Positions 47,201-63,278 of a stretch of 64,000 bases of DNA are shown here, one piece after another; positions within the stretch are counted from its first letter, which is position 1, and each line of letters begins with the position of its first letter. The DNA is from Drosophila pseudoobscura (lineage: Eukaryota > Arthropoda > Insecta > Diptera > Drosophilidae). The DNA lies in NCBI RefSeq assembly GCF_009870125.1, contig NC_046679.1, forward strand, positions 13,082,001 to 13,146,000, read 5' to 3'. Made by a program: the position numbers and the translations under genes. The notes below the pieces were generated by a model. That model did no database searches. It saw only the letters and a program-made list of their open reading frames with translations, and was not told where the DNA came from.

Positions 47201-47720
47201 TTCTTAATGTAAGTGCTCTCTCTGATCAAATTTATTGGTCTATATTTTCAAATCTGTTTCCCATGTCTTAGTACAACCGATTTGTATCTCCAGTCTGATT
47301 CAGACCTCAGTATCTGAACCAGATCATATAATTATTAGAGCCAAAATGATGAAAACAATTTTCTCTCGCTCTGTCTCTCTCTAACACACACGTTTCATGG
47401 TCGGCTTTGCCTATTGCAAAAGTGAGCGCTTGGATCTCAGAGACTATAAGAGCTAGAGCAACCAAATTTGGTAGCCACACTCCTGTAATATCGAACCTGA
47501 ACAAGTATATTTCAAAATTTCGCCCCACCCCCTTCCGACCCCACACGAGATACGAGAAAACTAAAGACGTACAATCATGAAGAATGACCATATCTACCAG
47601 TTTGCCAAATTTGAATCAGATCGGATGATTTGTATAAATCAATTTGCAGTTGCTACGCATCGCCCGATGTCATGTTCAGACACTCTTTGTCGCTCAATGT
47701 AGCCATCATGTACCCATAGC
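47201..47720 (-). mobile_element. DINE-like element body, reverse orientation (5' of copy 2)
   Basis: The reverse complement of the middle of the complete element; recognisable words include CTCTCTAACACACACGTTTCATGG and ACCAAATTTGGTA. It is cut at 47720, where the copy 3 unit begins with CAGTGGTTCC. That point is therefore the tandem-duplication junction. Confidence 0.7.
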
Positions 47721-47783
47721 CAGTGGTTCCTTTCTTGTGCTGTGGTCCTGCGGTCATCCGGGACTGATCGCAGCCGGTTATGT

Positions 47784-50045
47784 TTAACAGACACAGAACT
47801 TCTTTGCTTCTTTCACCTGAACGCACCGCGACTGTGTCCCATACGAGTCCAATCGACTGATGCTGGGCACACTAGTGGATATTTTTTGGGTCTTGGGGTT
47901 CCATTCGGCAGAGGCCTCGAGGAAACCACCGCCAGGTGAAATGGATAGCTGGATCAAATAGACAGATGAATTACCCTTCCTATGAACGGACATTATTTTG
48001 TCAAGCTTCAGATGCCGGCACTTCTGCGTGCCTTTTAGGGAGATCAGAAATTGATTTATGGCCTCCACTAGCTGCTCAGCTATCGTCTTGGCCATTTGAT
48101 CTGTGGAAGAAACCTCCGTGAAGCCACCACAGCTGCACCAATGGTCGTCGATGCCTGCGAGGGAACAGTTTCTGGACAAGGATACCGCTTGGAAGACGCT
48201 GTGACAGGTTGGACAGCCCTCGGGTCGGGGCAACTGTTCCGCGGGTGTGTCCAGCTCCAAGATGTGCTTGAGTGTGGCATGGATATCGTATGGTGAAGTC
48301 AGCCGGTTCTTGTTTGCCTTCAAGTTGTCCAGGAACTCCGGATATTTGTCCCGGATCCATTTCGGAAGACGTATATAAATAACCGGTAGCCGCTCCTCTA
48401 GAAAACCGCTGTCTAATTTACGCAGCAACCCGAATCGGGTGCCATGATCGCTGAAGAAGATGATGATGGTGTTCTGCATGATCCCATTGTGATCCAGGGT
48501 TCGCATGTACTTGACCATCCTGGCATCCATGGCCGATGGCAAGGAAAAGTCGTTGTGGCTAAAGGAGTTGGTCCAGAACATGCCAAAGAAACTGCGATTT
48601 TTATGAACCTCTGTAAACTGCTCGGCCAAGTCGTAGATATACTCAGCGGAAGACTTTCGTCCCAAACAGTATGGAATGTCCTTTATATACTTTTTCTGCA
48701 GTTCCTTCTCCAGAGCCAGGACCAGAGGGCGTCCATACACATCCGTGGGACGCGTGCGAAAGCCCTTCTTCAGATAGTCGAATGTCGAAATACTCGCCCA
48801 GTCCTCGGCGTAGGCGGTCGCATAGCCTTCTGCCTTAAATCTCTTCCAGATCATGGGACAGGCATCCAGGCCACCCACTGCGGTTGGTCGACACTTTGAA
48901 TATGATCGGGTTTGATTGAAGCCTGTGAGAATTGCCATCAGATTGGGGAACGTATTGTCGCCCATCTACAGAACAGAAACCATCCATTAATCATCGAATC
49001 TATAATACTATACTGCGCTTTACAACCTTATTATAACCCTGCAGCTCGTACCAAGGCTGTGCCCGAAAATACTTGTACGTCAAGGGCATGGTTAGCTCAA
49101 AGTTCATACGTGAAAGCGAATCGATACCCCAGAGCAGGACGCTGGGCCTTTCCTCAGGAGATGATGAAGGAATTGGGTCTGGCTTCTGTGGATGTACGAA
49201 ACTAAAGCCATCCTTTTGCAAGACTTTCGAACTGTTATGCCGACGGCATTCAGTTATCACTGCCTCTACGTCTGGAGGTACCACAAAATCCTGGGGGAAC
49301 GTAACGCACGACAGCAACCTGCAGAAATGATGCAGAAAGCATCCTTCGGATGCATAATTATGTATGAATATACCTTCAGCACATACTTGTACTTGGAGTC
49401 AGCTGTTGTCCGAACTCCTGCTCTTAAGATCTGCTTGTAGCAACATGTAGAATTGGTATCGCTTCTGTGCAGTTTGTAGGTCTGATCCTTTTCATTGTAG
49501 ATGACCTTAAGCATGTCCGGGTCCTTATCACACACTACATATCGTTTCCTTTGGTATATGTTTAAGATATTTGTAGAGAAGGGGTTTAGATATGGCATTT
49601 GACACTGAGGGGTATTCACAAAGAACTTTATTCTTTTTGTCTCCGGCTGTAATGCTTCAGTGGTCCTTGCTGTCGATTGCTCATAGACTATGTTCGTGGT
49701 TGACTGCCTATTATCCGTGGTTGAGTATTCAATGCTAGTGGGTGAGGATTCGCTGGCCGTTTTTGAGTATTCATTGCCCGTGGTTGAGTATTCATTGTCC
49801 GTGGTAGACTGTTCAAAAACAGAGGTTACAGGAATCGCCTCTAAATTGCTGAATGCGTCAACCGCTGTCGGAGTACCCAAAGTACTGGCCTCCAACTGAA
49901 CTACTCCAGGACTCCAAGTGTACAAAGCCAGAGTCACGAGCCCTACAAATATAAGGCCAAACTGCAGTATCCATGGTAAAGAGGTTTTTTCCTTGAGCGA
50001 ATGCTCGTCGTCAGTCGGAATTAGTTGGTATTTAGTTTTTAACAT
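47784..50045 (-). CDS. DUF229 type II membrane protein, copy 3
   Basis: Minus-strand exons 50045-49387, 49318-49027 and 48965-47784; 710 aa, the same structure as copy 2 and shifted by exactly 3920 bp. Exon 2 is identical to copy 2 in protein. Exon 3 differs only by Ser for Tyr near the C-terminus (RLDSYGT). Exon 1 differs more: LPWIL for APWIL, TPTAVDAFSN for TQTAVKGFIN, and a different set of 7-residue stalk repeats (NEYSTTG, NEYSKTA, SESSPTS). The TPTAVDAFSN stretch equals that of broken copy 1, so exon 1 looks like a mosaic. Function as for copy 2: a probable ectoenzyme of the alkaline phosphatase fold, substrate unknown. Confidence 0.85.
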
Positions 50046-51119
50046 GCCCTCGCCTCGCCCTTATCAACACATTTCCGTTACAATGAATATGAAATAATGC
50101 GAGCCGATATGTCCGAACTGTTCGCGTTGCGCTTCTTAGTACTACTGCTAGAATATTTATCTACCACAGAGGGATTAGCTTACTATCGCTTCGACAGCTA
50201 CATAGAAACCATTAGCAGTACGACCGTGCATTCCTCTCTTTCTGTCTCTCTCTCTCTGATTCTCTCTCGATTTAAAACCGTTCTCATAAAAATTAAGGAT
50301 CGTGACCATAAACATTTTAATCGCACGTTTCATATTCAAAGCTCAAAACAATACTTACATACATACTCGCAAATGCAATTTCTACCCAAGCGGAACCTTC
50401 CAGTCGAACTATAAAGTCTGAGTCAGGCACACAATGGAATTTGTTTGGGAATATGCTAATTTTTACACCACGTCTTAATTTAGGTAATAAGATGAGACGC
50501 GAGAGTGGAGTCGATCATGACTAGATGACACTGCCTGTCTCTCCTATCACTCTTCATACAATCACCCTATCATCACCCAATTCCATGGAAAACATTCAAA
50601 AAAGGTCAGAAGCGAAATATCAAGTATAGTTTCATAATTATTTGTAGTATTAATAATTTTTTGTTCGGATAGCATGTATCAAAAATAAAGTTAGCTCTAA
50701 TCACATAATTCACTTCCTCAGAAACTTAATTGGTTGATTGATTCTAAAAAAAAGGTTTTAACGCAAAGAAAGAAACATCTCCCATCCCAGCCCAAGGCTA
50801 CGATAATAGATATATATGTATATGATGTGAGTACATATACATACATACATACATTGCAACAGGTTTTCACATAACTCAAAAAGATTTAGCTAAGGTCGGG
50901 CTACCTACCAACACTTAGAGAAAAATGGCATTTTTATGAATTTTGAATTTACATTGACCGAAATATCTGAATACGAAACACTTAAAACTAAATCATATAT
51001 TTAAATTTGTAGGTAATATATAGTTTTAATCTATATATGAAAATATTTAATTTAAATATGAAATATGTTTGCTTTTAATATAAAATATAATGCAATCAAA
51101 TAATTTCTAAATGTAAGTG
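50046..51119. repeat. Duplicated 5' flank of DUF229 copy 3
   Basis: Near-identical partner of 46126-47200. Small indels distinguish them around 50520-50660. Confidence 0.8.
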
Positions 51120-51873
51120 CTCTCTCGAATAAAATTTATTGGTCTATATTTTCAAATCTGTTTCCCATGTCTTAGTACAAACGATTTGTATCTGCAGTCT
51201 GATTCAGACTGCAGTATCTGAACCAGATCATATAATTATTATAGCCAAAATGATGAAAACAATTATCTCTCGCTCTGTCTCTCTCTAACACACACGTTTC
51301 ATGGTCGGCTTTTCCTATTGCAAAAGTGAGCGCTTAGATCTCAGAGACTATAAGAGCTAGAGCCACCAAATTTGGTATCTACACTCCTAAGATATCGAAC
51401 CTGAACAAGTATATTTTAAAAATTCGCCCCGTCCCTTTCCGCCACCGCAAAGGACGAAAATATGTGGCATCCACAGATCTCAGATCTTGTGGCTAGAGCA
51501 ACAAAATTTGGTATTCACACTCCTGTTAAATCTCACTGTTACATGTGTATTTTAAAATTTCACCCATACCCCTTCCGCCTTCACAAAGGAGAAATCTGTG
51601 GCATCTACAATATTAAAGATACGAGAAAAATAAAAACGCACTATCATGAAGAATGACCATATCTACCAGTTTGCCAAATCTGAATCAGATCGGATAATTT
51701 TTATAGCCAAAACTAAAAAATCAATTTGCAGTGGCTACGCATCGCCCGATGACATGTTCAGACACGTTTTCTGTCTCCTCGCACACACTCTTTGTCGCTC
51801 AAAGTAGCCATACTGACTATGTATCGCGTATAAATGTAGAGTTGCGGTCGCAGCAGCAACTCACAACGCTTCC
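51120..51873 (-). mobile_element. DINE-like element, reverse orientation (5' of copy 3)
   Basis: The reverse complement of the element, running to its head: AGCAACTCACAACGCTTCCCCGT corresponds to the element's 5' start. It is the fuller partner of the fragment at 47201-47720. The LINE sequence starts at its edge. Confidence 0.75.
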
Positions 51874-52925
51874 CCGTATCATTTATAGAATGGACCGCTC
51901 AGCTTTTGCTGGTGCGGTTCTGATTGCAGACAAAACGGATTTCTCATCTGAGTTGTTCCCATCCAACAATATCCAGGGAATCGAATTCAATGCACTCAAA
52001 GTTCGTATTGGGCAGCATTTATCTACCTAACCTGCTCTTACATTTCTCCCAAGTCTGATGCTGAGGTTCACTTAAACCACGTTTCTGCCATTTAAACTGT
52101 TGTATTGGCATTAGTTTTGCGCTAATTAGATTATTGTCATAGGGGGCTTTAACTTACCATTCCTTTCTTGGCTGCCTAGTGATAACGCTAGCCTGTTGCT
52201 ACCCAACTGCCACAATGTTATTATCAATGGGCTAAGGGATATCTCCCTTGTCCAAAATAAGGCAATTAGAAATAATAGGCTCAGGCCTCTTGACCTTACG
52301 TTCGTCATTGATGCTTCTCTAGCAACGATAGCCAGAGTAAGTCCAATATCACTTCCTGAAGACACTTCCCTTCAATGTGTCCGATCTAGTTGTACTGATA
52401 TTTCTATGGAATCTAGTCATACAAGGTTTTTTCGAAGAACTAATTTCGCTGAGCTAATTCTCTCGAAAGTTGATTGGTCGTTACTTCAATTATTACCGGA
52501 GATCGATGCAACTTTCGACTTGTTTTATAATACTATTTATTCCGCCCTTAATACATTTGTTCCGGAAATCACTGTATCTGTATCGTGCAAGTCTCATACA
52601 TAATTATAGAAAAACCAGACTACATAAAATGTACCAGAAAACTAGCTCCATGTCTACCTTAGCTCAGTATTCCTCCGCTCTTTATTAATTCCTTACCGTT
52701 AATAGTCGGTGATATAATCAATACCTTTCCCCATGTAGTAGAAAATTCCGTAGTGATCCTAACAGATTCTTTTCCTTCGTTAACTCTAAGCGTAAGTCCA
52801 ATGCATTTCCTCCATCCCTTCAATATCAGAGTAAAACAGAATCTTCTGCAGCTGGTATTGCAGATTTATTCGCCACCTTTTTCCCATCAACATACCCGTT
52901 TCATACAAACATATATACAACGCAT
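51874..52925 (+). mobile_element. Degenerate Jockey-type LINE fragment (second, longer copy)
   Basis: Broken frames encode endonuclease remnants (FAGAVLIADKTDFSSELF), the linker (RTNFAELILSKVDWSLLQLL), a YRKTRLHKMYQK segment and an F-F-S-F-V-N-S-K-R-K-S segment with IADLFATFFPS, all in the order of Jockey-clade ORF2 before the reverse transcriptase. Many stops and frameshifts make it inactive. It is collinear with the shorter copy at 41126-41637. Confidence 0.75.
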
Positions 52926-53160
52926 CCACTCCGGATCCCTACCCTCCTACATGGATACATTATTTTTATACCAGATACTCAAGAAGAGTATAGCGGTATA
53001 TTCGATTTGTGGTGAAAGTGGATGTGTGTAACGCCCAGAAGAAACGTTTCCAACCCCATAAAGTATAGATATTCTTGATCAGCATCAATAGCTGAGCCGA
53101 TAGAGCCATGTCTGTCCGTCCGTTTGACACCTAGTTCGCAAAGATTATAATATAGATACG
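52926..53160 (-). mobile_element. DINE-like element tail, reverse orientation
   Basis: Partner of 41638-41871. The LINE/DINE junction CACTCCGGATCC..CTCCTACATGGATACA is shared by both, so the composite existed before it was copied. Confidence 0.75.
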
Positions 53161-54739
53161 TGTTTCGAGTAGGTACTGTTTTGCACCCCACTCGGCGTTT
53201 AAATTCAAAATTTAAATCCTAAGAAATAAGAGCCTTTTGACTCTTACATTTGACGTGATTTACTTCTCGACATTGCCGACAGAATGATTAGTTGTGCAAC
53301 AATTAGTGACTAATTGACTTCAAAGACGTGATTTTCTGGGAATAAATATGTGTTGTTTATGCGGCGTTCTGCTGCGAGCAATACATACGCGAAAACAAAA
53401 TGGTCAACCGGAGCTGCAACTCACAACAGATCAAGATCTATAATGCACTTATGCATCTAATCTAATGCATCTATAATGGACTTATCTCCACTGAGGTGTC
53501 GCAAAGCTTTCCGCCATCCCGAAGCCTGCTTAAATTTACTATACAGACTATCGAATTAGTGCAAATGAATTAGTTCATTGCACCAACGCAGAATATTTAA
53601 TGGGGTAATGTTAGTGCACAAGCTCCTTCTCGGGATAGTTTCACTACCAAACTTTCTTTGGGTTAACTTTGCGGTTCTATATTGACCTACCCGTACTTTT
53701 CGGCCTATCCGCTTAACCGGATGTAGGTCAAACTCCGCCAGCATATATCTTTTAATTATAATTCCCTTTGACATACCTTATTCCCCGAACTATCCCTTAG
53801 GATTATAGCACCTAATATTTATAATTACCTGAACTTAGCAAATTTGTACATTTTTGTTTTTTCCTCCTCTCCTGCACTTGTCGCTAGTTATTTTATTATA
53901 ATCTATTATCCATTATTAGCAGATAATTGTTAACTAAATAAATATATATTAAATTCGTAAAAATGTATATTCAAAGAAAGCGTTTTCAACCTCATAAAGT
54001 ATATAGAGAAATATTCTTGATCAATAGCTGAGTCGATACAGACGTTTGTCCGTCTGGCATTTCGCCTTTATGATCACTTAGATCTCAGTATAATATGTCA
54101 AGGAAATCATACATACATATATTATATATACTAAATCTCTGGTTCTGTTTATCATAAGGCGTTCTGGCGTCAAAGCATGTTCTATGCAATACATAAATAA
54201 TAAATAAAATATTGTGGGAAAAGAAAAAAAATTACTTTAAGGCAAACGCAGAAGATTAATGCGAGTAACTTGATGAGACGTTTAATGAAATCATTATGAG
54301 AAAAATATTATTGTAATGATGTCATTAGAAGTCTCTGCATTTCTTGGAGATACCAAAGAATTACTTACTGTAAGAATAATACAATATATAACTGACATGT
54401 CAATAAGCTTTCAATAGATCCCTTTATTCATAGAATATCCTAAGGTAAGAACGAATTAATGATACTCTTAATAAATTTGAGAACCTTTGATTTAAGAGCT
54501 GTTGAACATTTGTTGAGCTTTGTCTTCGTAGTGCCTGATGCTAAGGTTGAAAAAAGATGATATACCCGTACGTCCGTCCGCTCACACAGAGCATCTTTGC
54601 TATTTTTTTATGACAGTTCAATTAACATGAGTATATAATAATTAAATCTTTTCCGACAGAAGAGAACGGAATGAAAATTACGAGTGAATAATTGGCACCT
54701 TTTCCCTAACTAGACACAGAGCCAGCGAATATCTTGTTT
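53161..54739. other. AT-rich spacer with a small element remnant
   Basis: No gene supported. 53985-54050 is a short reverse-oriented piece of the DINE-like tail (AACCTCATAAAGTATATAGAG). The rest is AT-rich spacer between the accessory block and the 3' end of Syndapin. Confidence 0.5.
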
Positions 54740-55483
54740 TGTTTGTTTTATTTCAATAATTTAAGTCATTTAAAAATGTACATGTACAATAATATACGTA
54801 TACACAATAATCCATAATGTACGTATGTATACACAAAAACTTCATAAATAATAAAATGTTCAAGAAACGCATTACAAATGCTATGCATGTACAATATCGA
54901 AATCTGGCAGGGCGGTCGCTCCGCTCGCTCGCGGCCGCACGACCACTAAAAGGCAAACGAACGGCCCAGCAAGTGGGTAAAAGTGCGACCGCATCCTGAC
55001 CAAAAAAATACATACATAATTTCACTTTCAGTTTGCATAAACTACATAATACATTTAGTTCGTAATGTCATTTTCATATATTTGACGCTTACACTTATTG
55101 TTCAGATGACCGACGATTTTAGCTAAGTTTTTCTGCTCTTATCGCATTGCTACGGTTGGTGAGTTAATTGGTAGGTTGGTTGGTTTTTTGATTGGTAGGA
55201 TAGCCATTGCTTGTAAGAAGATTCAATGCCTAATGCTCGTACCTTAAATGCCACACTATACGAGTAAGTGTGAGCCTGATTGCTCGTAACAAATTCTAAT
55301 ACATATGCTTGATAATATTTTCATCAACGACTGTTTTACTGTATAAGCATTATTCCGTAATGCGTCTCTAACCTCGGTTTATTTCTATATATATATATAT
55401 ATACGTAAGTATATGAATTCATATATCTGTTTAACGACTTCGGCTGCTGCTGCTGCTGCCCATCTGCTGCCAGAGTTCTCCGC
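54740..55483 (-). other. Probable 3' UTR of Syndapin
   Basis: Lies directly downstream of the Syndapin stop codon. Minus-strand AATAAA-type hexamers are present near 54740-54750 (TTTTATTTCAATAA on the plus strand). It includes a roughly 95-bp GC-rich island at 54905-55000 that stands out from the AT-rich surroundings. Confidence 0.5.
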
Positions 55484-60229
<4,746 letters not shown>

Positions 60230-62259
60230 TTCCTGTGGATTCGAGGGTTGGAGGATGTCATTAAATTAGAAATTAATCAAATGAATCAATCAACAAGTGA
60301 CACACGCGAGGCGGGCAGAACGATATAATCATAAATTATTTGAGTTGCGTAAATAGAAGTAATCTCTCTGCCTCCCTCTCTCTCTCTCTCTCTCTGTTAG
60401 ACCGTAAAACAACCATGTTCTTTGTTTATAAGAAAAACTTGTAGGTTTATCTCAGGCCAACAAATTGCTTTATGCCGCGATTGTTTGTTAAACAATCTCT
60501 TATGTACATATGTATATATGGTAGGAAGATTGCTTTGTATATTAATTGTTTGGTTAACAGTTCTAGTCTGGGAATCTGCATGTACATAAGTGTTAGGAGA
60601 ATTTTTTGAGATCATACAAACACATATAATCGGTGTATGTTTATTCTCAGAAGAAATTCGCTTAGAAAGTCCAATTACTACCGTAAAATGCAGAGAGTGC
60701 CAAAAACTAGCACTCGTAAGCACTTAATTCACTAAATTCGAGGCCAAATGGTTGTCGAAATTGCAAACAAGACATTTGTTGTGCGTAAACAAGAACACGA
60801 AAGTGACCATTGGCAACGTGCTGGAATGCGATCGGTAGATCTAGCCCACCTAAAACCCAAATCGGAATCAGCCTTGAGGGTGATTACCGTTGAATTTTTA
60901 GTCATAGTCTTGCAAAGTGCGGGCACACTAAAAGAACGCTTTTTTATGGATCAGATATTTCTTGAACGCATTCCTTTTGAATGGTTTTTTTTTTTTCTAG
61001 CGACCCCGTTGATAAGAAAACATTTACTTTTGTGAGTCACTGATAGTGCTCCACTTTACGTAATCCATTCTCATTGCGTATAGACTAGAACATCGATAGC
61101 GTCTCAGTCGACAATAGTCGAAATTAGGGAAATTCCTTATCTTATCAGGGATCAATGGGGAGGAGTTTGTATGTCCGTCCGCCCATCAGCTGTTTGTAAA
61201 CAAATGCAGCAATTGCTTCACACACAAACACACACACGCACACAAATTGCTAACGTAGCTGTTATGTTATCATCAGATAATGACCAGCATGGATAATGTG
61301 GGGGGGCATTGTGCATCTTTGAATAGGAAATTTTATCGTTCATTCACACACACACACACTACACTGATGACACGTCTGACATGTCTTTGATTTTGGGCGT
61401 CATCCATCGCCAAGCCACATATTTGTTGTCATTGCCATCCGTCGCGATCCGATCGGTATTGCTTACGGTGATTGTTTTATAGTATTTCCATCAGGTTTTT
61501 CAGGTGATTCGCTTGCGCGGTTATAAATTTAGCTGCATGCAGTCATAACTACTACTTATTTAGCATTGGTTTGGCGAGGTATTTGGGATTTGCTGCTGCA
61601 GCGGCACCGCTGGAGTAGTAGAAATTTCCAACGGAAAGTATACGAAACAGGTTGACGCATACTTCGCATATTTGTGGAGATAGATAAGCAGCACAGCACA
61701 GCACACACACACACACAGAGCGAGATAAGCGAAACTCGTTTATCTTAAAGATTGAACTTCTCGTTGGGTGTTTTTTTTTTCTTTTTAGGCCTATTAACAG
61801 AAAATATATGCATTTCTATCCAGGCACCTTACATAAGGCCACGCCGAGGGAGAGAGAGGTTGGGGGAGAGAGATCTCATCTGTGCGCACAGCAAATTGCT
61901 TCCTTTTTTGCTTTAATTATTAACAAGCGAAGCGTACGAAGAACACTTGCTGGCCGATGGGATTTTGTTGTTGCCAGACTCACACCTATGCACACACCAC
62001 CATAGCGCACACACACACATCCGCGGACACACGCATTGAAATTCCGCTACACCCAAAGCAAACCGTACGCGTTTACATGAGTGTTCCAAGTCCGTTCGGT
62101 CGCTCTTGTTTTTCCCTATTGTGTGCGCATCGCAATTAATTAAGCACACGGGACAGGGGTTGGCACAAGATGCCTGCCCTGTTTTTGACCTACCAAATAA
62201 CAAAATAGCGTAAAAAGCACTAGTTCGAGTCGCCAACTAAAAAAACTATGTGCGGTAGA
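60230..62259 (-). other. Syndapin 5' leader intron region
   Basis: Lies between the first coding exon and the presumed promoter near 62.2 kb. It holds simple repeats, such as (CT)n at 60374-60396 and CA tracts near 61220, 61345 and 61705. No coding exon is recognised. One or more non-coding first exons are expected here. Confidence 0.45.
60374..60396. repeat. (CT)n microsatellite
   Basis: About eleven CT units; reads as GAGA on the minus strand, inside the Syndapin leader intron. GAGA tracts can bind GAF, but this is only a sequence match. Confidence 0.8.
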
Positions 62260-62608
62260 CAGTGTGACCGCGGTTTTAACCATCGTCCGGCCCTCGCGAA
62301 TATACCGAAATATACCGTCCCATTTGCAAAATATACCGAAAATATACTGATGAAAACCCGAACTTAGCCCACTTAAGAACCCTCTATTTAAATAGTTCAA
62401 CTACTTGATGTAAACTCCGGAAAATATTAGCGATTGTAAATTCTTCTAGATTCATCTCTGCTCTGAACTTACAAAAAAAAAACCCCTATATCTTTCTCCT
62501 AAACTGTGCTAACATTATTAAATTTTCATGATGTCCGGTGGAAAATTGAAATACCCCCTTGGCTTATAATAGGTTAATCGTTCTTCGTCAAGGATTGGAA
62601 ACCATATT
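62260..62608 (-). repeat. Promoter-associated dispersed repeat, copy B, at the Syndapin promoter
   Basis: A diverged copy of 31815-32148. It begins with a perfect reversed Motif 1 (CAGTGTGACCG, 62260-62270) and continues with an AATATACCG array (62300-62349) around CATTTGCAAAATATACCG. It shares GAACTTAGCCCACTTAAGAA and ends AGGATTGGAAACCATATT. The orientation relative to the minus-strand gene downstream is the same as for RpS30, so it probably marks the Syndapin transcription start near 62.2 kb. Confidence 0.75.
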
Positions 62609-63278
62609 GCTCAATGTTGATGTTCCGTCGAAAATTATTAGCTATGTAGAACATTTAGCCATGCCCACATAGCTTTATACGATTGCTGAATCATTTTTCT
62701 AATTAACTGGCTTATTCTTGACACTTGCTTTTATTGGATTTTGCGTAAAAAAAGGTTATATCGAAATAGGTCAAACAAAAAAAAGGTTTTAGCGAAAATG
62801 GGCAAACAAAAGAAACGAGGAGTATAGCTGTTCATATTGCTATATTTTGATATTCCGCGGAATATTACAAGCTAGCCCTCAGCCCTTAGCACATAATTTT
62901 ATCGGTTCTTGTGATACTGATTATGGTCGTATTCCACTACACTACAAGTGAAGACCAACGAGCACCGTTGATTCATATACACCAAATTATATCTGCGAAT
63001 AAATTTATAGATGATCCTAAACCTCATTCGATAACAATTCCATACCATTCCATATAGCTATACCTCTCGCTCTTACTGTTACTCTTACTCTTAATCGTTG
63101 ATTGGACCAAAAATTTCAGATACTCACAATCATGAACATTAGGGAGCTCACCATACCCTGGACGCAAAGGGAAATGAGACGGTCCATTTTAAGAAGGAAC
63201 ACAAATTTAGTCAGACAAAAAAATAAACAAAATTTGTGATACGAATGTGTTTGTGTATTTTGAATATTGACGGCGATT
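62609..63278. other. Intergenic region before the ZNHIT2-like gene
   Basis: AT-rich spacer between the Syndapin promoter and the 3' end of the next minus-strand gene; no gene supported. The 3' UTR of that gene should occupy the right part. Confidence 0.5.
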
